Of a stretch of 64,000 nucleotides of DNA, positions 8,982 through 17,917 are shown one piece after another. Location: positions 58,747 through 122,746 of the forward strand of contig JADJPJ010000023.1 of assembly GCA_016713325.1 (NCBI GenBank). The letters run 5' to 3'. Each line of letters starts with the position of its first letter. Position 1 is the stretch's first letter. The stretch comes from Candidatus Flexifilum affinis. GTDB taxonomy: Bacteria > Chloroflexota > Anaerolineae > Aggregatilineales > Phototrophicaceae. The translations under genes were made by a program, and so were the position numbers. A model generated the notes under the pieces. The model saw only the letters and a list, made by a program, of their open reading frames with translations, was not told the origin of the DNA and ran no database searches.

Positions 8982-9103
8982 ATCCGTGCGGACGCCCGAA
9001 CGGCCATTCCAGATTTCCCTCGCGCCGCCATTCAGGACCGAAGCTGTCCGCTTTTTCAGATACACTGAGAGTCGAACGGCCAGAATTCATCAGGAGGTGA
9101 TCT

Positions 9104-9511
9104 GTGAACGCGGAACGACCCGTGGGACAGACCAGAAGCCAGGGGTGGGAGATCGGCGTGCGCCGCACCGTGCCCATGAGCGCCGGCCGGGCCTGGGGCG
9201 CCATCATGGCGGCCCTCGGTCTGGACTGGGCCTATGACCCCGAAAGCCCGCCCTTCGAGCGGGGCCGCACCTTCATCACCGACGACGGCACGCGCGGCGA
9301 GATCCGCAGCTTCGAGCAGGGCAGCCTGCTGCGCATGAAGTGGCAGCCGCCGGGCTGGGAGGTCAACACCACCCTGCAAATCCGCGTGCTGCCCGCGAAG
9401 AAAGGCAGCACGATCAGCATTCATCACGAATGGCTGAAAGACGGCGAAATGCGCGAGGCCATGCGCGCCCGGTGGACGGCGCTGCTTGAAGCGATAGAAA
9501 AGAAGGACTGA
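9104..9511 (+). CDS. SRPBCC / AHSA1-like ligand-binding domain protein
   Basis: 135 aa with a GTG start directly behind AGGAGGTGAT. The pattern fits the START/Bet v1 (SRPBCC) fold: N-terminal strand (IGVRRTVPMSAGRAWGAI), central LGLDW...FERGRTFITDDGTRGEIRSFEQGSLLRMKWQPPGW as in AHSA1 proteins, and a long C-terminal helix (MREAMRARWTALLEAIEKK). Such domains bind hydrophobic ligands or act as Hsp90 co-chaperone-like modules; no ligand can be inferred. Single gene. Confidence 0.8.
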   Translation: MNAERPVGQTRSQGWEIGVRRTVPMSAGRAWGAIMAALGLDWAYDPESPPFERGRTFITDDGTRGEIRSFEQGSLLRMKWQPPGWEVNTTLQIRVLPAKKGSTISIHHEWLKDGEMREAMRARWTALLEAIEKKD

Positions 9512-9545
9512 TAGAGAACCGAAATAACCGGTACCAGATCAGCTC

Positions 9546-9667
9546 CGCCGAGGGCTGAAGCCCGTCGGCTAGACAAAGACAAGCTCACTAAAGGAGCTGA
9601 GCTTGTGTGTTTCGGTCCCTTCAGCGGACCTGTCGGTTCGGTAGCCGAGGTGCTTCAGCCCTCGGCG
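9546..9667. repeat. 122-bp palindromic element related to repeat family A
   Basis: Perfect 16-bp inverted ends: CGCCGAGGGCTGAAGC (9546-9561) and its complement (9652-9667). The right half (CCCTTCAGCGGACCTGTCGGTT, then GCCGAGG.GCTTCAGCCC) is clearly related to the right half of the family A repeats at 4.7 and 56.5 kb. It is followed by a polypyrimidine tract up to the DinB gene. Confidence 0.7.
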
Positions 9668-9761
9668 AGAGTAGCCTTAACGAGTGTCCGCACTTTTCAC
9701 TCAGTTCTTCTCATCTCTCACTTCTCTTCCCTCATTCCTCACTCCTATAAAGGAGATTCCC

Positions 9762-10238
9762 ATGTCTGATACCCTGCTCCGTGCCCACTTCGTCGAGGCC
9801 ATGCTGATGTCGCTCGACGAGACGTTCGACAACGTTCAGGGCATCTATCTGGATCGCAATACCTCGCTGTTCGGGACGCTGGCGACCATCACCGCCGAGG
9901 AAGCGTCACGGCCGGTATCCACCAACTGCGCCAGCCTCGCCGCCCATGTCGAGCACATGCGCTTCTACATGGATGTCACGCTGCGCTGGGTGGCCGGCGA
10001 TCACTCGCGCCCCGACTGGGGCGAGATCTGGCGGACGGTGCGCGAAGTCACGCCAGAGCAGTGGGCCGACAGCCAGCGCCGTCTGCGCGAAAGCTACAAC
10101 CAGATTCGCGAGCTGGTGCAGGTCACCCCCTGGGAGGACGCCAACGAGATCGGCGGCGCGATGGGCATCCTGATGCACAACGCCTACCATCTGGGCGAGA
10201 TTCGCCAGGCGCTCTGCACCCTGAAGCCGGATCGCTAG
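9762..10238 (+). CDS. DinB/YfiT-like four-helix-bundle protein
   Basis: 158 aa from the ATG at 9762 (AAGGAG site 6 bases before); the longer reading frame runs into repeat DNA. DinB-fold proteins are four-helix bundles that often bind a metal through three histidines; candidates are H in AAHVEHMRFYMD and in the C-terminal HNAYHLGEIRQAL motif, which is the typical DinB ending. Some members are thiol (bacillithiol/mycothiol) transferases, others have no known role. No partner gene nearby. Confidence 0.82.
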   Translation: MSDTLLRAHFVEAMLMSLDETFDNVQGIYLDRNTSLFGTLATITAEEASRPVSTNCASLAAHVEHMRFYMDVTLRWVAGDHSRPDWGEIWRTVREVTPEQWADSQRRLRESYNQIRELVQVTPWEDANEIGGAMGILMHNAYHLGEIRQALCTLKPDR

Positions 10239-10271
10239 CACCTCAACAAGATGAGAATGACGGGGTTTTCC

Positions 10272-10332
10272 GTAGGGGCGGGGCAATGTCCCCGCCCATC
10301 CTTCCCGGGCGGACACGCTGGTCCGCCCCTAC
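10272..10332. repeat. GTAGGGGCG-type interspersed palindrome
   Basis: GTAGGGGCGGGGC...CCCCGCCC followed by GGGCGGAC...GTCCGCCCCTAC. Ends are complementary (GTAGGGGCG / CGCCCCTAC-like). One of several such short units in this window (11029-11085, 36187-36215, 43250-43320). Confidence 0.6.
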
Positions 10333-10414
10333 ACCATCATCCCGTGGGCAAGGAGACTGGTCGGACGGTTCACCAGATTGACGGCAGAAGATGCGTTAAA
10401 ACAGGAGCAGCTCG

Positions 10415-10873
10415 ATGCAATCAGAAACATCGAACCTGAAGAGGATGGATAACGTCGGCATCGTGGTCGAATCGCTCGATGAGACCATCGCTTTTTTCGC
10501 CGAGCTTGGCCTGAAGCTTGAAGGGCGAGCCATGGTCGAAGGAGAATGGGCCGGGCGCGTCACCGGACTGGGCACACAGCGCGTCGAGATCGCCATGATG
10601 GTCACCCCCGACGGCCACAGCCGACTCGAGCTTTCGCGATTTCTCACCCCGCCTGTAGTCGCCGATCATCGAAACGCCCCGGTGAACGCTCTCGGATACC
10701 TGCGCGTCATGTTCACTGTGAACGACATCGACGAGACGCTCACCAGGCTCGGCAAACACGGCGCGCAGCTCGTCGGTGAAGTGGTTCGGTACGAGGACTC
10801 GTATCGAGTCTGCTATATCCGCGGCCCCGAAGGACTTCTCATCGGGCTGGCCCAGGAAACCTCAAGTCGGTAG
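10415..10873 (+). CDS. VOC superfamily protein (glyoxalase/dioxygenase-like)
   Basis: 152 aa, two beta-alpha-beta-beta-beta modules. Module 1 starts at MDNVGIVVESLDETIAFFAELGL and ends with a metal-ligand-like RLELSRF; module 2 starts at LGYLRVMFTVNDIDETLTRLGKHGAQL and ends with RGPEGLLIGLAQE. Members are metal-dependent lyases, dioxygenases or resistance proteins; the H of NVGIVVE is replaced by V, so the ligand set is incomplete compared with glyoxalase I and the reaction cannot be assigned. Its start at 10415 has GGAGCAG upstream. Confidence 0.82.
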   Translation: MQSETSNLKRMDNVGIVVESLDETIAFFAELGLKLEGRAMVEGEWAGRVTGLGTQRVEIAMMVTPDGHSRLELSRFLTPPVVADHRNAPVNALGYLRVMFTVNDIDETLTRLGKHGAQLVGEVVRYEDSYRVCYIRGPEGLLIGLAQETSSR

Positions 10874-11028
10874 AGTACTGACTCTGGAAGTCGCGTCATC
10901 ACTGACCAGTTGACCTTTTCTCTTGACCTTGAGCAGCGCGATCAACGCGTCTGCGCGCACAAAGTCGAACTGAGAGCATATCTGATAATTGCCCTTTTGC
11001 ATTCGTTGCGGCACAAGAACGCATCTTC

Positions 11029-11219
11029 GTAGGGACACGCTTCTGCGTGTCCGCCGGTCCCGGACGGCAAGAATGCCGTCCCTACGAGAGAACCGCCGAA
11101 TATTCAGATACGCTCTGAGCGAAAAATCCTGTGAGCATGACCCTCACCCGCTGCGCTTCGCTTAGCCGCCCTCTCCCGTGCCACGGGAGAGGGCACGACC
11201 GCAGGTCGGGGTGAGGGTC
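11029..11219. repeat. Two palindromic repeats in the 438-bp gap before the next gene
   Basis: 11029-11085 is a GTAGGGACACGC...GTCCCTAC unit containing two nested palindromes. 11139-11219 begins GACCCTCACCC and ends GGGGTGAGGGTC with a CCCTCTCCCGTG/CACGGGAGAGGG stem in the middle. The remaining 10874-11028 is featureless; 11265-11311 is a polypyrimidine tract. Confidence 0.7.
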
Positions 11220-11311
11220 GAAAAACATCGCTTAACCATAACTCACGTTAACCGAGAAGTTCCTCCTGCGCTCTTCCTCATCCCTCATCCCTCATTCCTC
11301 GCGTTTCCTTC

Positions 11312-13735
11312 CTACCCCATCGCCTCGCCGAAACCGCGATCCACGAAGCACAGCACATACTCCTTGCGCGGCGGATCGATCTCGTACGGGCTGTTTTCGA
11401 TGGTGCAGCCAAAGGCATTGACTGCCTCCAGGATGGCGGCTGAGGCCTGATTGTCGATGAACAGCGCCAGGTTGCGATCTATCGGCAGGGCGGCGGCGTA
11501 CTCAGTCGTGAAATCCGCCGCCGCCAGCGGAACATAGCGCAGGGTGGCGACGTCGGCTTTGGTCAGGAACATGATCCAGATGCGCGGCACGTTGATGTCG
11601 GGGATCGGGTCGGAAATCAGGTAGATGTCGGTGTAGTCCGGCACGTCTTTCGCGCGCAGGGCGGCGTCGTAGCCATCAGGGTAGGGCTTGGATTCGCGCG
11701 CCTGCCTCTCCAACCCCGGCGCATGGTAGACGAAGTAGTAATCGATCTGCCCGACGACGATCAGGGCGGTCAGCGCGGCCACGACGCCGATCGCCAGTCG
11801 GCGGTGGATCGTCCCGCCGGCCGAAGCCGCCGGTGAAGCGTTCGCGGCCGGCAGGGTCGTCTGTACCGCGACGTTTGGCACAACAACGTTTGGCACAGCG
11901 ACGGCATTGGCGGCCGTCTGGACAGCCAACCCCTGCGTCACCGGCCTGACCGCCGGCAGAGCGCGATAGAAGAGCATCGGGATCAGGTGGCGCAGCGCCA
12001 CGGCCGTCACCACCGCGACCGCCGGGAAGACGACATGCCAGCGCGCGTAGACGGCGCTGTCGCGCAGCAGGGCGTTGGTCAGCGCGGTCAGCAGCAGCCA
12101 CAGCACCAGGATGACCGAGGCCGATCGCCAGCGCCAGATCAGATAGGCCGTGCCGAGCAGGAAGAATGGCACGACGTAGACCAGCAGCAGCGGCTGGCGG
12201 CCGCCGTAGAACACGGCCTGTTCCGGCTGCGTGACGTAGACGGTGAACGGGAACAGCAGCCGCCGGGCCAGCTCCGACGCTTCTTCGCCGGTCAATCCGT
12301 CCTCATCCTGAAAGGGCGCCAGCAGCAGATCGAAGCCGCCGGAGGTGGTCAGGCGCGGGTTGGCGTCGCGGTTGCGGCTGAAAATCGCATAGTACGCCGG
12401 GGTGGCCACCAGGATCAGCGCCAGCGCGGCGATGAAGATGCCCTTGAAAGGGATGCGCACGCGCGGCGTCGTCGCAGCCCGGCGCGGCAGGATCGACACG
12501 ACGACCGCGCCGATCAGCCAGATGGCGGCCAGGGGGATGTAGAACAGCCGCCCGGCCTCGAAGAAGTACTGAGTCATGGCCAGCGACGCGCCGGCCAGCG
12601 CCCAGTCGAGCCGGCGGTTGAAGCGCAGGCCGCGGATCAGAAACCAGATGGCGAGCGCCCCGAACAACGGATCGGCGATGTGGATGAGCGCGATGCGGCT
12701 GAAATGCACATGCGGCGGGAAACTGAGCAGCACCAGCGCCGCCAGCAGGCCGGTGCGCCGGTCCTTGAACAGATCGCGTCCCAGACAGTAGGTGACGACA
12801 ACCGTCAGCGCGCCGACGAGGGTGCTGATCAGGCGCAGCGACGTGACCGACCGGCCCAGAAGGTTGATCAGCTCGCCCTGCCACTGTGGCATAACCAGCG
12901 TAGAGATGTAGTCGGACGGGCGACCTACCAGACCGATGGCGCCGCCGAAGTAATGGACGGTGCCGTCGACGGCCAGCGCCTCGTCCACGCTGACCCGCAG
13001 ACCTTCTTCCAGATCCCAGGCGCGGACGATCAGCGCGGCGAAAAAGATCACGATGATCAGCAGGGTCTCGCTGCGCACCCAACTACGGCGGGGCCGCAGA
13101 GTCTCCGGCAGATTCAGCATCCAACGCGGCAAACCGAGGCGCGGCACCCCTCCCAGGCCCATCACCACCAGGGCGATGCCGCTGTAGAACACGATCGCCT
13201 GGCCGCGCAGACCCAGCTTGAGCGGCTGAAGCGGCACCATCCGGCCGGCCAGTTCGCCCGCCAGCAGCAGCAGCAGCACGCCGACGGCCGCCATGACCAT
13301 GTTGCCGCGCGCCGGCTGAAGGGGCGCGTCGGTCGTTTCCGCCACCGCGACCGGCGGCGCGGCGAAGCCCAGGGCCATCCAGAGCACAGCGGCGCCGAGC
13401 AGCATCACCAGCGCGGGGATGGTGAAATAAGGGTCGGTTTTGTACATCGGCGAGAAGCCCAGGGCCGCCACGATCATCAGGATCAGCGCGGCCAGCATCG
13501 TCCGCGCGGCCAGTTCGGCGTCCTGCCGGCTGGTGATGGCGGCGCGCAGGCGGCCCGGCAGCCCGCGCACGTCGGCGATGCGGTAGCCCGCATCGGCGGC
13601 CAGCACGCCCAGCCCGGCGACGATCGCGCCGACCAGCACACGCAGCGCCAGCCGGTCCTCCGGGATCAGCAGCGACGCCAGAACCCCTGCGATGGGAAAG
13701 AGCAGATAGCCGGTATGCGTTCGCAGAACCCTCAC
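11312..13735 (-). CDS. Large polytopic glycosyltransferase, GT39/ArnT-like
   Basis: 807 aa from the GTG at 13735; codons further upstream fall in repetitive DNA. The N-terminal half has about eight hydrophobic helices of its own, then after LIVRAWDLEEGLRVSVDEALAVDGTVHYF comes the acidic-loop motif (SVDEA) of GT-C transferases, followed by about ten more helices (GRDLFKDRRTGLLAALVLLSFPPHVHFSR is typical of the family). A soluble C-terminal domain of about 180 residues ends the protein. Larger than the other GT39-like protein. Likely transfers a sugar from a polyprenyl carrier at the outer membrane face; substrate unknown. Confidence 0.75.
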   Translation of the reverse strand: MRVLRTHTGYLLFPIAGVLASLLIPEDRLALRVLVGAIVAGLGVLAADAGYRIADVRGLPGRLRAAITSRQDAELAARTMLAALILMIVAALGFSPMYKTDPYFTIPALVMLLGAAVLWMALGFAAPPVAVAETTDAPLQPARGNMVMAAVGVLLLLLAGELAGRMVPLQPLKLGLRGQAIVFYSGIALVVMGLGGVPRLGLPRWMLNLPETLRPRRSWVRSETLLIIVIFFAALIVRAWDLEEGLRVSVDEALAVDGTVHYFGGAIGLVGRPSDYISTLVMPQWQGELINLLGRSVTSLRLISTLVGALTVVVTYCLGRDLFKDRRTGLLAALVLLSFPPHVHFSRIALIHIADPLFGALAIWFLIRGLRFNRRLDWALAGASLAMTQYFFEAGRLFYIPLAAIWLIGAVVVSILPRRAATTPRVRIPFKGIFIAALALILVATPAYYAIFSRNRDANPRLTTSGGFDLLLAPFQDEDGLTGEEASELARRLLFPFTVYVTQPEQAVFYGGRQPLLLVYVVPFFLLGTAYLIWRWRSASVILVLWLLLTALTNALLRDSAVYARWHVVFPAVAVVTAVALRHLIPMLFYRALPAVRPVTQGLAVQTAANAVAVPNVVVPNVAVQTTLPAANASPAASAGGTIHRRLAIGVVAALTALIVVGQIDYYFVYHAPGLERQARESKPYPDGYDAALRAKDVPDYTDIYLISDPIPDINVPRIWIMFLTKADVATLRYVPLAAADFTTEYAAALPIDRNLALFIDNQASAAILEAVNAFGCTIENSPYEIDPPRKEYVLCFVDRGFGEAMG

Positions 13736-13954
13736 GATGCCCCCAGGAGGTGGAAAAAGAGAGGGACGAGAAATGAGGAATGAGAAATGAGGATCGCTCG
13801 TTGGGCAGAGTCGGCTTGAAGAGAGAGCAACGAGCAAGAAGGGTATGGCGCTTTGTCCCGACCGTTCTCGCAGATGGCGGCTCTCTCGTTCTCAGCAGCG
13901 CTTATTCCGCCCTGTCTTTTCCTCATCTCTCCTCTCTCATTCCTCGTTCCTTCT

Positions 13955-14419
13955 CTAAAAGAGACTCATCTGCTGCGGCCCCGCCGGATCGTAGGGCGGG
14001 TCTTCGCCCTCGACGGCCGCTTCGGGCGCGGCGGCGAAGGATGGCTCGGCCTCGTCCGGCGGATACGCGTCGACCGGCGGGTATTCCGCACCGACGGCTT
14101 CCGCTTCCGGCGGATTCTCCTGCACCTGGGCGGCCGCCTCCGCCGCGGCGATCAGCTCCGTCGGCGCGGTCGGGCTGGCGGCGACGCTGACCATGGCGGC
14201 AACGACCGTCATGTCGGGCGTGAAATCCTCGGCCGCATCGTCGACATGCATCGTGGCGCGCACGTACAGCTCGCTGAGCTCATCCTCTTCAAAGCCGACC
14301 TGGTTCAGCACGCGGGTCAGCGTTTCCAGCGTCCGGCGGTCGTTGGCGCGCACCACGTACTGATAATGCGCGCGCAAACACTCCCGCCAGTCGTCGGCGA
14401 AAGGGCTTTTTCCAGGCAT
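13955..14419 (-). CDS. Small acidic protein ending in a beta-clamp-binding-like peptide
   Basis: 154 aa, no family recognised. Residues 1-60 look helical and folded (DDWRECLRAHYQYVV, RTLETLTRVLNQVGF); residues 75-150 are a disordered Ala/Pro/Glu-rich linker, and the last residues are QQMSLF. QMSLF fits the bacterial sliding-clamp binding pentapeptide (consensus QL[SD]LF) with M for L, placed on a flexible tail as in many clamp clients. The stop of the upstream beta-CASP gene is 3 bp before this start, so the two are probably co-transcribed. Clamp binding is an inference from the motif. Confidence 0.7.
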   Translation of the reverse strand: MPGKSPFADDWRECLRAHYQYVVRANDRRTLETLTRVLNQVGFEEDELSELYVRATMHVDDAAEDFTPDMTVVAAMVSVAASPTAPTELIAAAEAAAQVQENPPEAEAVGAEYPPVDAYPPDEAEPSFAAAPEAAVEGEDPPYDPAGPQQMSLF

Positions 14420-14422
14420 GGT

Positions 14423-15832
14423 TTACACCTCGAAAGACTGCTTCCAGTCGGGAATATGTACCGTCATGCCATACTGCGTGTGCAGCGACTCGGCCAGGGC
14501 CGTCTGGGCCGGGGGTTCGCCGTGCACCAGGAAGGTCTGCGCCGGCTTGCGATCCATTCCCCCCACCCAGGCCAGCAGCTCGTCGCGGTCGGCGTGACCG
14601 CTGAAGCCGTTCAGCACCTCGCACTGAGCGCGGTTGCGATAGACCTCGCCGAAGATGCGCACTTCCGGGTCGCCATCGACCAGCCGCCGGCCCAGCGTGT
14701 GCTCGGCCTGCCAGCCGACGATCAGCACGGTGTGGCGCGGGTCCTCGATGCGATTCTTGAGGTGGTGCAGCACGCGCCCATGCTCGGCCATGCCGCTGGG
14801 GGCGATGATGATCACCGGCTCGCGCATGAAATTGATCTGCTTGCTCTCTTCGGTGGTGCGGGTGTAGCGCAGCTCGCTGAAGCCGAACGGGTCGCGCCCG
14901 ACGATGTCGTTTTCGGCGAGGAAGGCACGAATCTCGGCGTCGTAGCACTCCGGGTGATTGCGGAAGGCGGTGGTCACGTTGGTGGCCAGCGGGCTGTCGA
15001 CGAAGATCGGCAGGCGAGGGATGTCGCCCTTCACCATCAGTTCGTGCAGCATGAGGACCAACTGCTGCGTCCGCCCGACGGCGAAGGCCGGGATGATGAT
15101 CGATCCGCCGCGCTTGTACGTCTCGACGATGATCGACTCCATCCGTTTGGCGTCGTCCTCGTACGGGGGATGCAGGCGATCGCCGTAGGTGCTCTCCAGG
15201 ATCAGGAAGTCGGCTGAGTCGAGCGGCTCGGGGTCGCGGATGATCGGGATGCCCTTGCGGCCCAGGTCGCCGCTGAAGACCAGCCGCACGTCGCGCTTCG
15301 CCTCGCGCTCCTCGATGTCGAGGATGACGAAGGTGCTGCCGAGCATGTGGCCGGCATCCTTGAAGGTCAGCGTCACGCCGGGGGCGATATTGTGCGGCCG
15401 GTGGTAGCTGAGGCTGGTAAACAGCCCCATCACCTCGCTGGCATCCTCGCGCGTATAGAGCGGCTCGACCGGGGGCAGATGCTCCTTCTTGCGCTTCTTG
15501 TTGACGTACTCGACATCGCGCTCCTGAATGTGGCCGCTGTCCAGCAGCATCGAGGCGCACAGATCGCGCGTGGCGTGGGTGCTGATGATCTCGCCTTCAT
15601 AGCCGTTGATCGGCAGGTTGGGGAGGTTGCCGGAATGGTCGATGTGGGCGTGCGAGAGCACCACGACGTCGAGCGATGCCGCGTCGAAGGGCAGCCGCCG
15701 GTTCCGTTCGAAAGCTTCCGACCGCCGGCCCTGGTACAGACCGCAGTCGAGCAGGATGCGCGCGCCGTTGACCTCGATCAGGTGCTGTGAGCCGGTGACC
15801 GTACGCGCCGCGCCGTAGAATGTCAGCCGCAT
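14423..15832 (-). CDS. Metallo-beta-lactamase-fold beta-CASP exonuclease
   Basis: 469 aa from the ATG at 15832 (MRLTFYGAARTVTGS); an upstream extension to 15928 is unlikely. The two-zinc HxHxDH motif is intact in SHAHIDHSGNLP; other motifs are GDLGRKG (metal Asp), the beta-CASP core FAVGRTQQL, DSPLA, SGMAEHGR (motif B His) and SGHADRDELLAWV (motif C His), ending LVHGEPPA. This is the CPSF73/YSH1-like bacterial group, which cuts or trims RNA. Co-directional with the clamp-motif protein downstream (3-bp gap). Confidence 0.92.
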   Translation of the reverse strand: MRLTFYGAARTVTGSQHLIEVNGARILLDCGLYQGRRSEAFERNRRLPFDAASLDVVVLSHAHIDHSGNLPNLPINGYEGEIISTHATRDLCASMLLDSGHIQERDVEYVNKKRKKEHLPPVEPLYTREDASEVMGLFTSLSYHRPHNIAPGVTLTFKDAGHMLGSTFVILDIEEREAKRDVRLVFSGDLGRKGIPIIRDPEPLDSADFLILESTYGDRLHPPYEDDAKRMESIIVETYKRGGSIIIPAFAVGRTQQLVLMLHELMVKGDIPRLPIFVDSPLATNVTTAFRNHPECYDAEIRAFLAENDIVGRDPFGFSELRYTRTTEESKQINFMREPVIIIAPSGMAEHGRVLHHLKNRIEDPRHTVLIVGWQAEHTLGRRLVDGDPEVRIFGEVYRNRAQCEVLNGFSGHADRDELLAWVGGMDRKPAQTFLVHGEPPAQTALAESLHTQYGMTVHIPDWKQSFEV

Positions 15833-15967
15833 AAGTGCCGCTCCATGGGTGGCCGATTCGCTTCCGTTGATTGTACGCGATCTCCGACGAACACGGCCGG
15901 GTGGCGTTGGGCGACGTTCCCCGGGCATCGCTGCAAATCTCCCAATGTGTCCTGAAACCTCGCTGAT

Positions 15968-16136
15968 GCGCCGCCGGAGAATGAAATTCTCCGGCTACCC
16001 CCAAGGACGCGAGAAACCGACTGAAGTCGGTTCCGCCGGGGAGAGTGTTCGCCAGGGGAGGCGCATCCCCACGAATTCCGCCGGAGGAACCCTCCTCGGA
16101 GTGCTTTCGGGGGTTCGGGGTAGCCTGACGTTGCGC
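15968..16136. repeat. Family B multi-hairpin repeat, copy 1
   Basis: About 170 bp shared with 50811-50988. Visible hairpins: GCCGGAGAATGAAATTCTCCGGC, ACCGACTGAAGTCGGTTCC, and a GGAACCCTCCTCGGAGTGC arm; the end is TAGCCTGACGTT. It fills most of the 450-bp gap between the beta-CASP gene and the hydrolase; the rest (16137-16285) has no recognisable element apart from the hydrolase ribosome site. Confidence 0.75.
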
Positions 16137-16285
16137 AGTTTTGCGCCCTGATGCCCAGAGACCAATCTTGAAGCGATTATCCAAGGGGACAGCTCAGGAA
16201 TCGAACCGCCGCCGGAATGCCGTACAATGGGACTCAGGGGCTGGCTGCCAGTCCTGACTCGGCGGGACCTGTAGAGGAGTGAATC

Positions 16286-17080
16286 ATGGAACAGGTACTC
16301 TCGAAAGACGGCACCTCCATCGCCGTACAGCGCAGCGGGACCGGCCCACCTCTGGTCATGGTCCATGGCACCCTCGCCTCGCACCAGAGCTGGGCCGGCG
16401 TTCTTCCGGCGCTGGAGCAGCAGTTCACCGTCTACGCCCTGGATCGACGGGGCTACGGTGAAAGCGGTGACGGCCCCAGCTACGCCATCGAGCGCGAATT
16501 CGAGGACATCGCCTCCGTGGTCGATTTTGTGGGCGAAGGCGTCGGCCTCTTTGGCCACTCCTTCGGCGGCCCCTGCGTCCTGGAGGCGGCCCGGCTCACC
16601 CCGAATGTGCGCCGGGTGGTCGTGTACGAACCCTCGCCGCTGCCGGTGCCCGGTGCGCCGCTGTACCCGGCAGGCACGGTCGAGAAAATCGAGGCGCTGC
16701 TGGAGTCGGGCGATCGCGAAGCGGTGGTGCTCGCGGTGTTCCGGGATCTGCTGGACGTGCCGCCCGGCGAGCTTGATGCTTACCGCGCCTCCCCGCGTTT
16801 TCCGGCCTGGATGGCGGCGGCGCACCTCGTCCCGCGCGAGACCCGCGCCGAGGAAGCCTATGCGTTTGAGCCGGAGCGCTTCAAGGATTTGCGGCTGCCT
16901 GTGCTTCTTCTGACCGGCGGAGACAGTCCGGAGCGCCTGAAGACGACCATCCTGACCTGGCACGCGGCCCTGGCCAACAGTCGGATCGTCGTGCTGCCCG
17001 GCCAGGGGCACATCGCCCACTACACCGCGCCGGACCTGTTTATACGTGAGCTTGAGGACTTTCTGCTGGAGACAGACTGA
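16286..17080 (+). CDS. Alpha/beta hydrolase
   Basis: 264 aa, with GAGGAG before the ATG. The catalytic set is visible: oxyanion-region VMVHGTLAS, nucleophile elbow GHSFGG (Ser about residue 92), acid in LLTGGDSPE and His in GQGHIAHYT. The family hydrolyses esters or related bonds; the substrate is unknown. It converges on the FHA gene, whose stop is 25 bp away. Confidence 0.88.
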   Translation: MEQVLSKDGTSIAVQRSGTGPPLVMVHGTLASHQSWAGVLPALEQQFTVYALDRRGYGESGDGPSYAIEREFEDIASVVDFVGEGVGLFGHSFGGPCVLEAARLTPNVRRVVVYEPSPLPVPGAPLYPAGTVEKIEALLESGDREAVVLAVFRDLLDVPPGELDAYRASPRFPAWMAAAHLVPRETRAEEAYAFEPERFKDLRLPVLLLTGGDSPERLKTTILTWHAALANSRIVVLPGQGHIAHYTAPDLFIRELEDFLLETD

Positions 17081-17105
17081 GCGGGAAGAGAAAGCGGAAC
17101 GGGCG

Positions 17106-17801
17106 TCAGCTTTCGCGGAAGACCGTCACGGTGCTGCCGAAGGTGAGCACATCGCCGTCCTTGACCACCCGCCCCTTTTCGTTGATCGGCGTGCCGTTGA
17201 CCAGCGTGCCGTTGCTGCTGCCCAGGTCGGCCACCACCCAGGAGTCGTCGCGGTACTCCATGCGCGCATGCGGGCGTGAGACAGAGGGATCTTGCAGCGA
17301 CACTTCCCAGTCGGCCTTGGCGGTGGCCCGGCCGATGGTGATGGTGTTGGCCACCAGCGGGATGTTCTGACCCTCCTGCGGGCCATTGGTGACGATCAGC
17401 TTGCCCTTGCCGGTGCTGATCACCGCCGTGATCAGGGTGCCATGCTCGGTGGCCTGGCGCTGGTCGAAGGCGTCGGTGATGGCGTCAAAGCGCAGGACGG
17501 GCACGTACAGCCGGATGATGTCCCCTGCCACCAGCGGGTAGGGTTCAATGACGCGCACGTCGTTGACATACACCCCGTTGGCGCTGCCCAGGTCGGCGAT
17601 GACGAAGACGCCGTCGCGGTAGCTGATCACGGCGTGCTGGCGCGAGACGTGCTGTTCGCGGATGCTGATGTCGCTGCTCTCCAGCCGCCCGATGGTGGCG
17701 GTCGCCCCTTCGCCCAGGACGAACTCGACCCGCATCCCTGTCTGCGGATCATCCCAGGTGATACGTGCCAGCAGCGTCTGGTTGTTGTAGGCTTCCTGCA
17801 T
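17106..17801 (-). CDS. Double FHA-domain protein
   Basis: 231 aa made of two forkhead-associated domains that bind phosphothreonine peptides. Domain 1 (about residues 22-95): ATIGRLESSDISI, HVSRQHAVI, ADLGSANGVYVN. Domain 2 (about 145-225): ITIGRATAKADWEVSLQDPSVSRPHARMEYR, ADLGSSNGTLVNG. All key GR, SRxH and NG residues are kept in both. No Ser/Thr kinase lies in the window, so the partner is elsewhere. No signal peptide or membrane segment. A stand-alone adaptor protein is the simplest reading. Confidence 0.92.
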   Translation of the reverse strand: MQEAYNNQTLLARITWDDPQTGMRVEFVLGEGATATIGRLESSDISIREQHVSRQHAVISYRDGVFVIADLGSANGVYVNDVRVIEPYPLVAGDIIRLYVPVLRFDAITDAFDQRQATEHGTLITAVISTGKGKLIVTNGPQEGQNIPLVANTITIGRATAKADWEVSLQDPSVSRPHARMEYRDDSWVVADLGSSNGTLVNGTPINEKGRVVKDGDVLTFGSTVTVFRES

Positions 17802-17917
17802 GTCCCTGCCACCTGATAACGCCTAGACCGTCATGATCCTACCCCTCAGCCGGACAGGGTGCAACCCGGTGAAGCGGCTAGGCCGGTGTTTCGCAGGAAA
17901 AACGTAGAAGACTGTCC

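Noticed and set aside
11987..13783. Long open frame (598 codons) on the plus strand
   Set aside because: It is opposite the GT39-like gene, has His/Gln/Arg/Asp-rich low-complexity composition typical of an antisense frame in high-G+C DNA, and no recognisable domain.
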